A DNA stretch of 64,000 nt from Rhizophlyctis rosea. Taxonomy: Eukaryota > Chytridiomycota > Chytridiomycetes > Rhizophlyctidales > Rhizophlyctidaceae. Below are positions 36,771 to 47,678 of the stretch, one piece after another (positions within the stretch are counted from its first letter, which is position 1; every line of letters starts with the position of its first letter). The DNA lies in assembly GCA_027596075.1 (NCBI GenBank), contig JADGJC010000155.1:1-64000 (forward strand), written 5' to 3'. Both the position numbers and the translations under genes were made by a program. The notes under the pieces were generated by a model. It saw only the letters and a program-made list of their open reading frames with translations, was not told the origin of the DNA and did not search any database.

Positions 36771-39353
36771 ATGGACAGGGCTTCCCACCACCACCACCAA
36801 CAGTACACCCACAAACGCACCTCCTCCGTCCCCAAAACCGCCCACCTACCCTACTACTACACCTCCCCATCCGACTCTCCGCCTATCTTCCCTCGAGACA
36901 CGAAGCGCAAGGTCCGCTACACCAACAACAAAGGGAAGGCCGGCGACAAGGTCACCACCGCTGGCAAGACGGTGCTGGCCGTCGTGACTTGTGTTGTTGT
37001 GTTTGCCGTTTGGGCGGGGTGGGGTGCGGGGTATTGTTATGATAATGCGAACGCGGGCGAGGATAGGAGGGCGAGGGATGTTGCGCCCGAGCGAGAGGTT
37101 ATTGGGAATGTTGAATGGGTTGTTGAGCCGAAGGGTGTGCAGGACGTGAGAGATGAGAGTGTTGGGTTTGAGACGAAGAACCCTGCTGTGCCGGCGGTCG
37201 AAGGAATAGGCGGCGACGCGAAGGAAGAGTCGAAGGCGCTGACGGCGATTCAGGAGAAGCCTGAGTCTTTTGCCTATGTTACTCTGTAAGTTCTGAAGTG
37301 CCATGCTCTCTCGCTCGCTCTTGAATAATACTGACAACAACTCTCGTTTCAGACTCTGCGACGACATCATGCTGGAGTCGACGCTCGTCCTCGCTCACTC
37401 GGTCAAGCTCTCCGGCAGCCCGCACCCGTTTATTGTTCTCATCTTGTCGACGGTATCGGAGGAAGCACAGGCGAAATTGAGCACGCCCGGTGTTGGCGTG
37501 GACGATGTGAGATTAGTGCCGGAGGTATTGTCTGACGTGCTTTGGAGACAGATGCATGAGTGGCTTGCCTGACGCTGTCACCCTCCGATTCAGTTGGAGT
37601 ACCCTTACCCGGACGAGATCAACGACGCCAAGCGAGCCATGAACAAGATGTGCCGGTACTCCAAGTTGCATTTGTGGGATATGGAGTTTACGAAAATCGT
37701 ATATCTTGATGCTGATGTTGTAAGTAGCTCCGTTGTCGGAACGGTTGGAGAACCCCGAATCTAAGCTCATCAAACGTTTCTTCGAACAGTTGATCGTCAA
37801 AAATGTCGATGACTTGTTTGAGTGGCCGGAATTCTCTGCGGGTAAGGACCCTGAAGGACCAATTACCAAATACTTCACCGACTGATCTTCCATTTCCGAC
37901 AGCGCTCGACATGGGCGGCACTTACAACACGGGCGTCTTCGTCGCGGAACCGAAGAAGGATACTTACAGCGCTATGCTCCAGGTCCGTGCCTTGTAACCC
38001 ACTTGCTACCTTGTGATAAGCTTCTCAATCGTACTCCACATCCCAGTCCTACCTTACAGCACCGTCCTACAACCGCGGCGACCAAGGCTTTCTCAATTGG
38101 TTCTTCAACCATCCCGGCGGATCCCATCCGCAAATCCTTCCGCCCGCTTACAACACCCCAATCAAGGCAAAAGAATACGCCATTTGGCCCATGCAGCGCG
38201 CGGCGGCTCGTATCCTGCATTTCACGAGCGAAACGAAGCCGTGGACGTTCTGGTTCACGCCGCATCCGCACTGGGATCGCAACTTTGATGCTGGGTTGTT
38301 TCATCAGTGGGTCAGGGTTCATCGGGCTGTTGAGAGGGTTTTGAGTGACGGTAAGTTTGTCCAATCCAAATCTTTGTGACACTCAGAAAAGGACATTGCT
38401 CTAACACCGTGACGGCAACAGCCCAATCAAACACCACCACAACGCCGACAGAATCCTACCCCCTCCTTTCCCGCGCCCCAGTCATCTGCGAAAACTTCCT
38501 CAACTACACCTCCCGCTTTCCCAACACGACCCACTATTCCGTCCTCATCGGAACATGGGACCGCATCCCCTACCTCCTTAAAGCCATCTCCCACTACCGC
38601 GCCTCCCCCAACGTCCACACAATCTTCGTAACATGGCACAACCCCGACGCCGAGATCCCACCCGAACTCCAAACCCTCCAAGACGAATCGGAACAAAACA
38701 CCATCGACCCAACGTACCCACCAGTCGTGTTCCTAAAACAGCGCACAAACACCCTCAACAACCGCTTCAACCCCATCAAACGCCTCCGCACCCGGTCGGT
38801 TCTAATAGCCGACGAAGACGTCCGCGTGCCGCTGGAAGACCTCGACTTTGCATTCGGAGTCCACACCCAACACCCGAACCAGCTCGTCGGTTTCTTCCCA
38901 CGTGGGCATCGCATCGTCCCCGGTACCGAAGAAAACGAAACCCCCGAATACGAATACGTCCTCCGGAAAGAAACCCATACCCCAGGATACAGCATCATGC
39001 TCACGAAATCCATGTTCGCTCCCTCCGACTTTCTCTTCACTTATACCTGTCTCCTCCCGCCGCAAATCCACGCCTACGTCGACTCCCTCCGCAACTGCGA
39101 AGACATTGCGTTCAACATGCTCGTGTCGGGTCTGACGGGTTTGCCGCCTATCGCCGTGAACTCGACGGTGGACGATTTCGGCACGACCAGCGGAATCAGT
39201 TTCCAGGGCGGGCATTTGGATGTGAGGAGTGAGTGTATGAATGGGTTGGTGGGGCATTGGGGTGGGAAGATGGTGTTGAGGGGGAATGAGGTGCAGGTGT
39301 ATAGGTATTCGAGGGTGAAGTATCGGAAGGTACGGTTTGAGGAGTGGGTTTGA
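36771..39353 (+). CDS. type II membrane glycosyltransferase, GT8-GT64 fusion
   Basis: Seven exons (36771-37285, 37353-37524, 37594-37719, 37790-37841, 37903-37982, 38047-38350, 38422-39353) join in phase to 726 residues, stop TGA. Residues 1-66 are cytosolic (His-rich, basic); a membrane segment spans about 67-88, so the catalytic part should face the Golgi lumen. Residues about 170-415 are a GT8 (glycogenin-like) domain: LCDDIMLEST, the metal-binding YLDADV at about 266, NTGVFV, GDQGFLNWFF and the closing ILHFTSETKPW. Residues about 430-720 are a GT64 (exostosin C-terminal type) domain: VLIGTWDR, a DxD-like ADEDVRV near 546, GYSIMLTKS, NCEDIAFNMLVS and GHWGGK. Both domains keep their key acidic residues, and one reading frame crosses the junction. 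Two sequential sugar transfers on one acceptor are plausible; the sugars are unknown. Confidence 0.93.
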
Positions 39354-40343
39354 AGGGAGGGAAGAATTCAATTATAGGGAGTCGTTGGAGGATAATGAGA
39401 TAGACTAGAGTAGACGCACAGGTCTGCTGCCAAGGACCTTCTTCCGTTGCTGTTTCCTTGCATCCGTCCATAGCTTAGCTTGACAACCTAAAAGGGTGAA
39501 GCGTATGTAGCGTAGCGTAGATCCTGATTACCCATTCCTCTTTCCCCCATTTTGTACATCCAGCAAAATAGACATATCACTTTTTCTTCGCCAGCTTTGC
39601 TCGTCAACCATCATCACACAAACAGACGCCTGCCTCAACACACAATGCACCGGTCATTTGAGAGACATAAACAAAACAAAAATACTCCAAGGTATATTTG
39701 GCATTTGCGCTTTGACCGCCCACTTTCGTGGGTTGGTGGCAGTGATGCCCTTTTCACAAAAGCTACACTACAATGTCTCTTTCTCTTTTTTTTGTGATTT
39801 TTTTCTTTTTAACTTTTTTTTTGGGTTTTTCTTTTTTTTTTTACCCTTGCCGATGATCTGGAGGAAAGGGAAGAAACGAGAATGGAAAGAAAACAAACAG
39901 TGAGTAACGCAAGGCCCGAAAACGGCCGAAGAGACAAGCAAGACACATAGAGCCGTCGACGAGATCACACACATCCTGTTAGAAAAGACATCCTTTCAAC
40001 TCCCCTTTTTCCATTCCCGTGGAATAAGAATGGAAAAGAGACGGATTCCACAGCACGCTTTCCGAGATCCCAGAGCATACGCTCGTAAAGGACCCGTCGG
40101 CATGTGTGGGTGATGTAGGGAAAGGGGAAGAGAGAAGGGAGAGACAGGGAGGGAAGAGAAAGAATGTCGAATCCTCCAGGATATACAGAACCTCATGTCG
40201 TGACTCCAGTGCTCACGCGTCTCCTCATAATGGCCAAAAACTCCACAACCCAAAAGAACAATGCACAAATGACAACCGCGCGGGGGAGAAAGGGAAACAA
40301 CTTTACCTGTACCCGAACCCGCGATCAAAACTCATCAATCCTC
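39354..40343. other. intergenic, T-rich
   Basis: Holds a long T-rich tract on the plus strand (about 39777-39843). No gene was recognised. Confidence 0.5.
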
Positions 40344-41288
40344 TCAAAGATTGCGACCGCCACTGGTGCATTCCATCTCGTCAGAGATGAATCCATCAAA
40401 AACTTGAACACCTGCCAGCTGCCCGTCCTGAGTGATGACTCGGCGCTTCGCAATGAACATGAGGATCATGAGAGCAAAGACGTCATAACTTGCATATCGC
40501 GTTTGAGCTAGAGTCAGGTCGAGACGGTTCCAAGGTCCTCCTGGGCTGGCGGACATGGTCCAGCCAGTTATCATGGAGACCATGTCTTTAAGACTGATGC
40601 CATTCCGAATGGTGCGGGCTTCGTTTGGGTGGCCGGTGTACTCTAGTGCCGCGGCAAGGATGCGGGAGATGTTGATGCCACCCCGCATGCGAAGACGTGC
40701 TCCTGATTGTGGATCTCGTATTTGCTCCAGCTTGATCTTATCGCCGTTTCCGTCATGGAACACCTTCAACACACGGGGGTCGTTTATCAATCGGTTGACG
40801 TTGGAAGGTATGACGTGCATCCGTCCGATCTGCGCGAGCAGTATCTCGAACGTGTGCCCATTTCCCGCCACCCCAACCCGCCATACCCCAACCTGAAGCA
40901 GCGCCGTAGTCTGCGGAACCCCCTGATGGTCAACGAACTCCGTGTCACAAAACACCTCATCAACATCCGCGGCCCATTCGCCGCCTTCGTTCGCAAAAAG
41001 TGAGGCACAAAACGAGTCGACGAAGTCGGGGTCGGCGCTGGTAACTGTTCTTATTTCAGTGAAGCGGAGGTCGATCGCCGCATTGTGAGGAGGGACGGGA
41101 ATGCGTAGGACGTGGTGGGTAGGGGTTTAGCGGGTGTTGAGGAGTGGGTCGGTTGACGCTTCGACCGCTAGGGAGTAACGATTATAGATGTCGGCGGGTA
41201 TCAATGGTCCTGGAGCGGGGAGGGCGGCTGTTGTTGCTGATGCGCGGTAAAGCGGCTGTACCCGACGGAAGTTGCTCGCTATTGACAT
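40344..41288 (-). CDS. RNase D-like 3'-5' exonuclease, in-frame TAA at codon 54
   Basis: The minus-strand frame from ATG at 41288 to TGA at 40346-40344 has 315 codons without introns, broken once by TAA at 41129-41127 (after DPLLNTR, before TPTHHVLRIPVPP). After the TAA come VTSADPDFVDSFC and the DEDD exonuclease motifs: FCDTEFVD (Exo I, D and E), VFHDGNGD (Exo II) and RYASYDVFALMIL (Exo III, YxxxD). RNase D and WRN-type nucleases use these acids to trim RNA or DNA 3' ends. No HRDC domain is present. No in-frame ATG lies between the TAA and the Exo I motif, so restarting after the TAA would need a non-AUG codon or would damage the domain. Readthrough, recoding, pseudogene and sequence error all remain possible. 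Confidence 0.75.
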
Positions 41289-41397
41289 TTGTTCGAGCAG
41301 GGGATTGAGAGGGCGCTATTGCCAGCGGGGGGATTTGGAGAAGTGGAAGTGGGTATGGGGTGGGTAACTTTCCGGTACTGTTGGACCAATATCAGCA

Positions 41398-41440
41398 GTG
41401 GGTAGTGGGTAGCGGGTAGTGGGTACTGTAGTGGTAGGGG
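41398..41440 (+). repeat. GGGTAGT tandem tract, G-quadruplex candidate
   Basis: Four close runs of GGG in units of GTGGGTA/GCGGGTA, followed by GTGGTAGGGG. It lies between the divergent starts of the exonuclease gene and the KKR-motif relic, so it could affect their shared promoter region. Confidence 0.55.
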
Positions 41441-41668
41441 TTTACGTGAGGTGCTACAATATAAGCATGCGAAGTGTAGGTGCGCGGGTGAGAAGGGAGT
41501 GAAGGGAGACTACCAGTCAACTGCCAGGGGCGGGTGCGCGCACGCATATGGGAGTGGTTTAGCGGTGGGTGGGTGTGGAAGATATTGGTGAGGTCGGTCT
41601 CACAGGGTGTCGGGCTTGTTTCAGAGTGTTACGGACGCGCATCGTGACCGTACGCCTAATCTTGCGGA

Positions 41669-42075
41669 ATGGCAACTCAAGGTGCATCAAGGAACGTAAA
41701 TTCCAACCCTACATTCCTCCAGTCCCGCAGAATGCGGCTTTGTACGTTGTTACAACGACACTCAACCTCCCACAACGTCTCCGCACCCCATTAGGATGCA
41801 CCAATGCCGGTTCTATTGTCCGCCCACCCTTGTTATTATTCGAATTCACAGTCTGCGAACGCGCTGAGTATGGTGGGGGTGGGGGCGGAGAGTGCGGATG
41901 GGGGGAAGAAGAGGAGCGCTGACGAGGCTTTGGGGATGAGGATGAGGGTGGGACGGGTGATGAGAAGGTTGTGGAGGATTTGCGGATTGGGGATGGGGAT
42001 GAGGAGGGAGTTGGACGGAAAGACGATCGACCGAACAAGGTGCAGAAGACTGGGCCTGTTGAGGAGGGTGATTAG
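41669..42075 (+). pseudogene. relic copy of the KKRxVDEAFG acidic protein gene
   Basis: The segment GGKKRSADEALG near 41905-41940 matches the GGKKRRVDEAFG and GAKKRSVDEAFG motifs of the gene at 44118. After it the frame shifts by one base in a GGGG run, and the new frame continues as EDEGGTGDEKVVEDLRIGDG and closes KVQKTGPVEEGD-TAG. That parallels KIRKTEKEDED-TAG in the intact gene. The 5' half (ATG at 41669) is also out of frame. Confidence 0.6.
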
Positions 42076-42761
42076 TCATAGCAGGAAAGTGGTTGCGAAA
42101 GTGTGTGTTTTTCTTAGTCATTTGCGATGCATTAGCTATTCCCTTTGCACATTCCGTTTCCCTTCTCCCTTTTGTTTTCGACTATCTAATACCGTGATAA
42201 TATTTGACGTGAATCGGAGTTAATTGATGCGCTTTCTTTCGTATGGTTGCGTTCATTTTGTGTTGTGGAGGAGGGTCATCGTGCTCTGACAGCGGAGGAG
42301 CGACGGAAGTCGACTTAAGGGACGATCATAGATGATGTTTTCTTCAGGATGACGAATGTGACTCGCATGATGCAAGGCGAAAAAGTTAGAAGATATGGGG
42401 CATGGAAACAAGTTTCATTCTGTTGGATTCGCTTTGAGAAGAAATGTGTGAAACCAGGCGTTCACAGCACATGCCAACACATAACATCAACACATCTAAA
42501 ATTGAGTAGGAAAGGTTCGCCAAGTGGTGGAATGTTCAAGCCTGAATCACCAGTCAAGCGACAGCCTCACAAGAAATCCGAACACACAACGAAACGTGTT
42601 AGAGAAAACTGATAGCTCTTCTAGGCATTGTCTTGATTTGCTTGCGGGTCTTGACAGTGCTTGCGGGTCTTGACACCTTCCTGATGTATTGTGTCCCGCA
42701 TATTGCAAAGAAGAAAAAAGTGGCATGCAGACAGCTGTCACTGGAAACGTGACATAGTGTG
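42076..42761. other. no gene recognised
   Basis: Spacer between the relic and the first long direct repeat. A short imperfect duplication, TGCGGGTCTTGACA, occurs near 42640-42672. Confidence 0.4.
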
Positions 42762-43700
42762 TTGTGGGTGCACTGGACTACAACGCCCAAGTGCGGGATT
42801 TATGATAGTGAAGGAAACCCACCAAACCTCACTTTAGCTATATACAAAAGTACATATATAGAAGTAACAGAAAGTTCTAAAAAGTCTCTAAACGTTTCAG
42901 AGAGTTCAAAGTCCCAAAAAAGTATCAGAAGGTCCAAAAAAAAAAGTCCCAAAAAGTCCTCCCGCTTCTAACTAACACCCGACCCGCCTACAACCCAAGT
43001 CTTGAATCAGAACCAACAACCTTGGCCTGACGTCCTAGAAGGAGAGAATATGGAGTCCCCGTGTGGAGTCCTGCGCAAAAAAAGAACCGGAAGTCAGAAA
43101 CGGGTATCCAACACTTGGATAGAGAATTGACCCAACTCACCATTCCGACCCTCAAGGGTCTGCAGTTGCCACGACAACCCGGTTCGGGACTCACGTCAGG
43201 AACACCCTATCGACACAAGCCCGCTTGCGCCGGTGGTCGCCCGGTTCCGTAAAAAACGGATCCAGCAAGGCCAAGGAACGTCATGCTCCCTTAAAGGCCC
43301 CAGGTGAACGGACAATGAGGTCTTGTTGATCCGGCCCCCGTAAAAGTTGGTGGCGGTCAGTACGACTGCGGCTTACGCACCCCATATGACTTGCACAGAG
43401 ACGGCGTTACGAAGGTGGGTGGTGTCGGTGTCTGAGAATGGGGAAAGAAATTGAGTCGAGGTCATGGATGGATGGATGGATGGATGGATGGATGGATACT
43501 TTACCGTAGAGTGGCCTTCCTCGAAGCAGAAATAATGACGTTGTAGTTGCAGGAAGGCGAAAAGTGTCCAAACCTAGAAAGAAAGGAAATGAGTGGACAA
43601 GGAAGAAAGCTGGAGGACAGAGTGACGCCAGTTCCATATATGGCCCACCATTGATCGACATTTTGAAGCCACACGGGGCTTGTTGAGGCTTGTCAGGGTA
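42762..43700 (+). repeat. long direct repeat, left copy
   Basis: About 940 bp matching 45741-46632 in the same order and orientation. Shared landmarks are AGTGCGGGATTTAT, GGAAACCCACCAAACCTCAC, a tract of AAAAAGTCC repeats, CCTGACGTCCTAGAAGGAGA, CATTCCGACCCTC..GGGTCTGCAG, GGTTTACGCACCCCAT-like sequence, a (GGAT)n tract, and a closing CGGGGCTTGT..GAGGCTTGT. The copies have many substitutions and small indels. No transposase or polymerase frame was seen. Confidence 0.8.
43463..43498 (+). repeat. (ATGG)n microsatellite
   Basis: About eight uninterrupted GGAT/ATGG units inside the left long repeat. The right copy has the same tract with one interruption near 46418-46450. Confidence 0.85.
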
Positions 43701-44117
43701 CTTAGTAAGTGAACAGTCGTGCACTTCCAAACATACGAGTATATGTAATGTGCTTGCCTCACTGACTCGGTCGGACGTCCGGACTTCCCGTTTGGGTTTG
43801 ATTGATTGGTGGGACCTGGACACCTTTTCAAGGGCCAAAAGTTGGGCCTTGCAATTGAGTTGGATTGACGACCCACTCACTAAAAGGTCAAGCGGGGGAT
43901 CGTGCACCGCATCGGAGGGGTAAAGTGGACCAAAATTCTGGCCTGTCAGGAGATTGGGATGAGCGAAGCATGGCGATGAATGGCAGCGGCTCGGAAAATT
44001 TGTGCACAGCAGACTGTTGATGCCTTTAGAACGGTGATATGGTCTTCAAGAGCCAAAACGCCCGCTAACCACAGTTTCCCTTCCTTGTCCATTGTTGCAA
44101 CCACTTGATAGGTATTT

Positions 44118-45299
44118 ATGTCAAACATTACGGGTGCGTTTGGCAACGAACGCAATCTACCGACCGCAAATCAACGCCAAATCGAAAGGTCTCACGTTCC
44201 CGTCACGCCTGGCGTCCCGGCGCGCGACCGCCCTCCACGCACTCCCCAATCTCCGCGCCTTCCCGCGCGCTCTCTCTCCGCACTCGCACCACTTCCCGTT
44301 GGGCCCCCCATACTCCCCTCACCACCTCCAATTCAAAATATGCTCCCTGCACAGAGCCAGAGCGTCTCGACAACAAGTTCCGTTAGCACTCCAATCAATG
44401 CCCCTCCACTGACAACACCCAATCCCTCCATCCCCATCCCCAACACCACCTCCTCCGTATCCGTCGCAGCAGCAACACCCGACGCATCCATTCCTGCAGC
44501 ACTAGGAGCTGCTAACAATACCACTGGCAGTGATACAGTTGCGGTTCCCAGTGTAACGACGGGTGTCGTTATTGCGGAGGTGGCTAAGGAGGGTGATGCG
44601 AGTGGTGGGAGTTTGGGGACGCCGGTTGAGGGTGGGCAGGGTGCGAGTGGGATGGTGGAGGGTGTTGTTGGTGGGATGGTTGGAACGGTTGACGTTGAGA
44701 GTGAGGAGGGGGCGGAGGGGACGGGAGAGGCGGAGGAGGAGGATTTGGCGGTGCATTTGGAGGTCGTGGTTAATCCGGAGGGTTCTGGGAAGGGGAAGGC
44801 GAAGGAGGTGGGTGCGGATGATGCGTGTGTTTTGGCGGATGAGGAAGCGAATGATGGGAGTGGGTTCGAAGTTGCTAGTGGAGCTAAGAAGCGCAGTGTT
44901 GATGAGGCTTTTGGGGAGGCTGAGCAGGAGGGAAAGGAAAAGAATGGGAAGAGGGTTGCGGTTGGGGTGGAGGTGGATGAGGGGTTGAGTAAGGGGGTTG
45001 TAAGTAGTGTTAGTGTGGAGGTGGGTGGGACGACGACGGGGACCGTTGCCGAGGAGTTTGGAGGGAAGGGGGTGGGCGGATCAGTTGGCAGTTTGACAAG
45101 GAATGAGATGGGAGGCAAGAAGCGGAGAGTCGATGAGGCATTTGGAGCTGACAATGAGGAGGAAGGTTCGGATGGAGCTGCGGAGGGGTTCGCGGGGGGA
45201 GGTAAGGAGGGAAGTGGTGCGGGTGGTGGGTATGTGGCGAAGGAGGGTGTTGGTGCACCGGCGAAGATTCGGAAGACTGAAAAGGAAGACGAAGACTAG
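44118..45299 (+). CDS. acidic low-complexity protein with KKRxVDEAFG motifs
   Basis: A single open frame of 393 residues from ATG to TAG. The first ~110 residues are Pro/Ser/Thr-rich (VPARDRPPRTPQ, PILPSPPPIQ). The rest is Gly/Glu/Ala/Val-rich and acidic, with GAKKRSVDEAFG near residue 256 and GGKKRRVDEAFG near 333, and a basic KIRKTEK just before the acidic end. Lysine/arginine clusters of this kind can act as nuclear-localisation signals, which is inference. The coding strand is strongly purine-biased. The gene sits between two long direct repeats, and a frameshifted relative lies 2 kb upstream. No known domain is recognised. The long open frame on the opposite strand is a composition shadow. 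Confidence 0.65.
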   Translation: MSNITGAFGNERNLPTANQRQIERSHVPVTPGVPARDRPPRTPQSPRLPARSLSALAPLPVGPPILPSPPPIQNMLPAQSQSVSTTSSVSTPINAPPLTTPNPSIPIPNTTSSVSVAAATPDASIPAALGAANNTTGSDTVAVPSVTTGVVIAEVAKEGDASGGSLGTPVEGGQGASGMVEGVVGGMVGTVDVESEEGAEGTGEAEEEDLAVHLEVVVNPEGSGKGKAKEVGADDACVLADEEANDGSGFEVASGAKKRSVDEAFGEAEQEGKEKNGKRVAVGVEVDEGLSKGVVSSVSVEVGGTTTGTVAEEFGGKGVGGSVGSLTRNEMGGKKRRVDEAFGADNEEEGSDGAAEGFAGGGKEGSGAGGGYVAKEGVGAPAKIRKTEKEDED

Positions 45300-45740
45300 A
45301 CGTGGTTCGGATAGTGTATTCGTGACATGGGTGTAGGATATGGATTTGTGTTGCGGCGCTTGGTGTTGGTGTTTCTGCTATAGTGTATTCTGTTTTTGCC
45401 GTTTTCTTCTTTCCTGTGTGAGGATATGGAATATATGATTTGATCCATGTGTACTTCGTCGTCTCTTATATGTCGTATTATGCCACCAACTCTGCAATCG
45501 GTTTTCATCAAGTGTTCTGCGGTTCGAAGACATGTGTCAAGCAGTCAATGCAGATTGGAAAAGCGCAAGCCCGTCAAACTGTCAAGAATTGCTATCAAGA
45601 AAACCCCATGATGATGCGGACGAGCGAGGTGATTATGCTTTTTGTTCTTATCCATCAAAATCACATTTCTTGCAGCCACTGTATCACGAAATGCATTGAA
45701 ACAGGTATAAATACGGCGAAGATCGTGAGTTGCAAATATT
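45300..45740. other. 3' flank of the KKR-motif gene
   Basis: AT-richer sequence; no gene seen. Confidence 0.4.
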
Positions 45741-46632
45741 TTGTGGGTGGCTAGAAGCCCGAGTGCGGGATTTATTATAGTGAGGGAAACCCACCAAACC
45801 TCACTCTACATACATATATACAGAAGGTCCAAAAAGTCTGAAACGTAGCAGAAAGTCCCAAAAAGTCCCAAAAAGTTTCGAACGTGTCAGAAAAAGTCCT
45901 AAAAGTCCGCCCCCCACCTCCCCGACGCCGCCTACAACCCAAAGTCTTGATCAGAGCCAACACCCTTGGCCCGACGTCCTAGAAGGAGAAATTATGGAGT
46001 TTCCGGATGGAGTCCTGAGCAAAGGGACGAAAGTCAGAAGCGGTATCCAACAAACGAAAGACAAGCGACCAACTAACCATTCCGACCCTCGAGGGTCTGC
46101 AGGTGCCACAAGCAGCCCGGTTCAGGAGCTCACGTCAAGCTCACCCTATTGGACCCATCGGCTTTCACCGACAGCCAACTCCAGTTCGGTAAAAAACCGA
46201 TCTGACCGGACCAGAGAACGTAATGCTCCCCTTACGTGGCCCGAGGTGAAGGGACTGTGAGGTCTTGTAGTCCGTCCCCCAAGAGGTTGGTGGCCGTTAG
46301 TACGGTTTGCGGTTTACGCACCCCATAAGTAGACCGTCTTCGGGTATCGTCAGTGCCTAAGAATTGGGGAAGGAAAATGGCATCGAGGTGAGCAAATGTG
46401 TTCTGTCGCGAGAAAGTGGATGGATGGATGGATGGATGTATGGATGGATACGTACTCTTCTTGAGAAACCATGTTGAAGGTGATGACAAGGCTGGCAAGA
46501 GCATGTGTCGACACCTAGAGATCAAAATGTTAGAGGGGATGAAGAAGAAGCTTGGAGGAAAACCAGTGCTGATCTTACTGAGGGACTGACTGTCAATCAG
46601 CCACGCGGGGCTTGTGAGGCTTGTGCGGGTCC
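45741..46632 (+). repeat. long direct repeat, right copy
   Basis: It matches 42762-43700 landmark by landmark, including the AAAAAGTCC tract, the GACGTCCTAGAAGGAGA block, the GGGTCTGCAG block and a (GGAT)n tract at the same relative place. It starts about 2.98 kb after the left copy. Confidence 0.8.
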
Positions 46633-47678
46633 AAATGTCACACCGAGTCACTGGATAGCCCTTAATTTGCACGTGCTTTGTGTACTTGCTTTGTTTACGT
46701 AAGTAAGCACACTTATATATAACTGTTCAGCACCTGCAACACAAGAATCATCCTTGGGAACTGGCACCACAACTTTGAAATGATGTCAAAAGGAGCATAG
46801 ACTTTTCAATAGTACGACAGCAACTGCTTTTTGTGGTGCGGGAGTGGGCAATCGAATGCATCCAATCAAAATGGTAAAAGGCATTAGTTATGAGATCAAA
46901 AAAATTACCGAAAGGTGCATAGCAGAGTCGGGTGCGTTAATGAAACTGTTCCTGAACAACCGGGTTGTCTAATTGAGGGGACTTGGCTTGGTCGGGTTTC
47001 GGTGCTTGATTGTAAAACCCCGCCCGCACTAAGTAGATGAGGTTGTCCGTGAAGGACCAACCAGAGGATTAGAGATTTCTCCCATCCAACATCATGGTAA
47101 ACATCGGCCTTTGGTTGAATCAAGTGTAAATACCTTTATTCACTTTTAGAACCGCGATTGTTATGACCGTCCAACTTCCCTTCCCGACCATTCGAATCCT
47201 TGAACAGCGCGCTGCATTGGACAAAAAAAAAGATTGCGCATCCGTCAAGCAGCAATAGATGTCCGCAATTTGCATCATATTGCCGAACTACTAATTTCTG
47301 ACACACATCATTGGATGGAACGCATTTTGCGGTGTCCGAATCGCGCTGCTTGAAGGTCGGGAGGTCCACTGTCACACAAAACTTCGGACAACCGGACAAC
47401 CGGACATGAAATCCAATTACAGTAATTTGCACACCAGCATGTTGAAAGCACTTCAGCACCTCCCGCTCACCTCCCTCAACTTTTCAACAAATCTTTGCCT
47501 ACATACTTCAATGCACTCGTCCAGATCCTCGTTATCCTTGCTATTTTCCTGATTTTCCAAAAGACTGCCATACATAATCCCAGGTCCACGCCTCCGTCTT
47601 GTTTTTGCCGGACAGCAAAACCCCTCCCCACCTCCTCCTATTGTCCTAGGCATACGTGTTGTTTTCGAAAACCAGAAT
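46633..47678. other. no firm gene
   Basis: A hydrophobic frame near 47500-47580 (VQILVILAIFLIFQ) lies just upstream of the next candidate gene and could belong to it, but no junction was resolved. Confidence 0.35.

Noticed and set aside
38594..39371. Long open frames on both strands over the GT64 exon
   Set aside because: They are shadows of the GT64 coding frame, which alone carries the conserved motifs.
43463..43498. CRISPR-like array
   Set aside because: It is an uninterrupted 4-bp microsatellite with no spacers, in a eukaryotic genome.
42762..46632. LTR retrotransposon with the direct repeats as LTRs
   Set aside because: No TG..CA ends, no primer-binding or polypurine site, no gag/pol sequence between them, and the two repeats are too diverged for a recent insertion.
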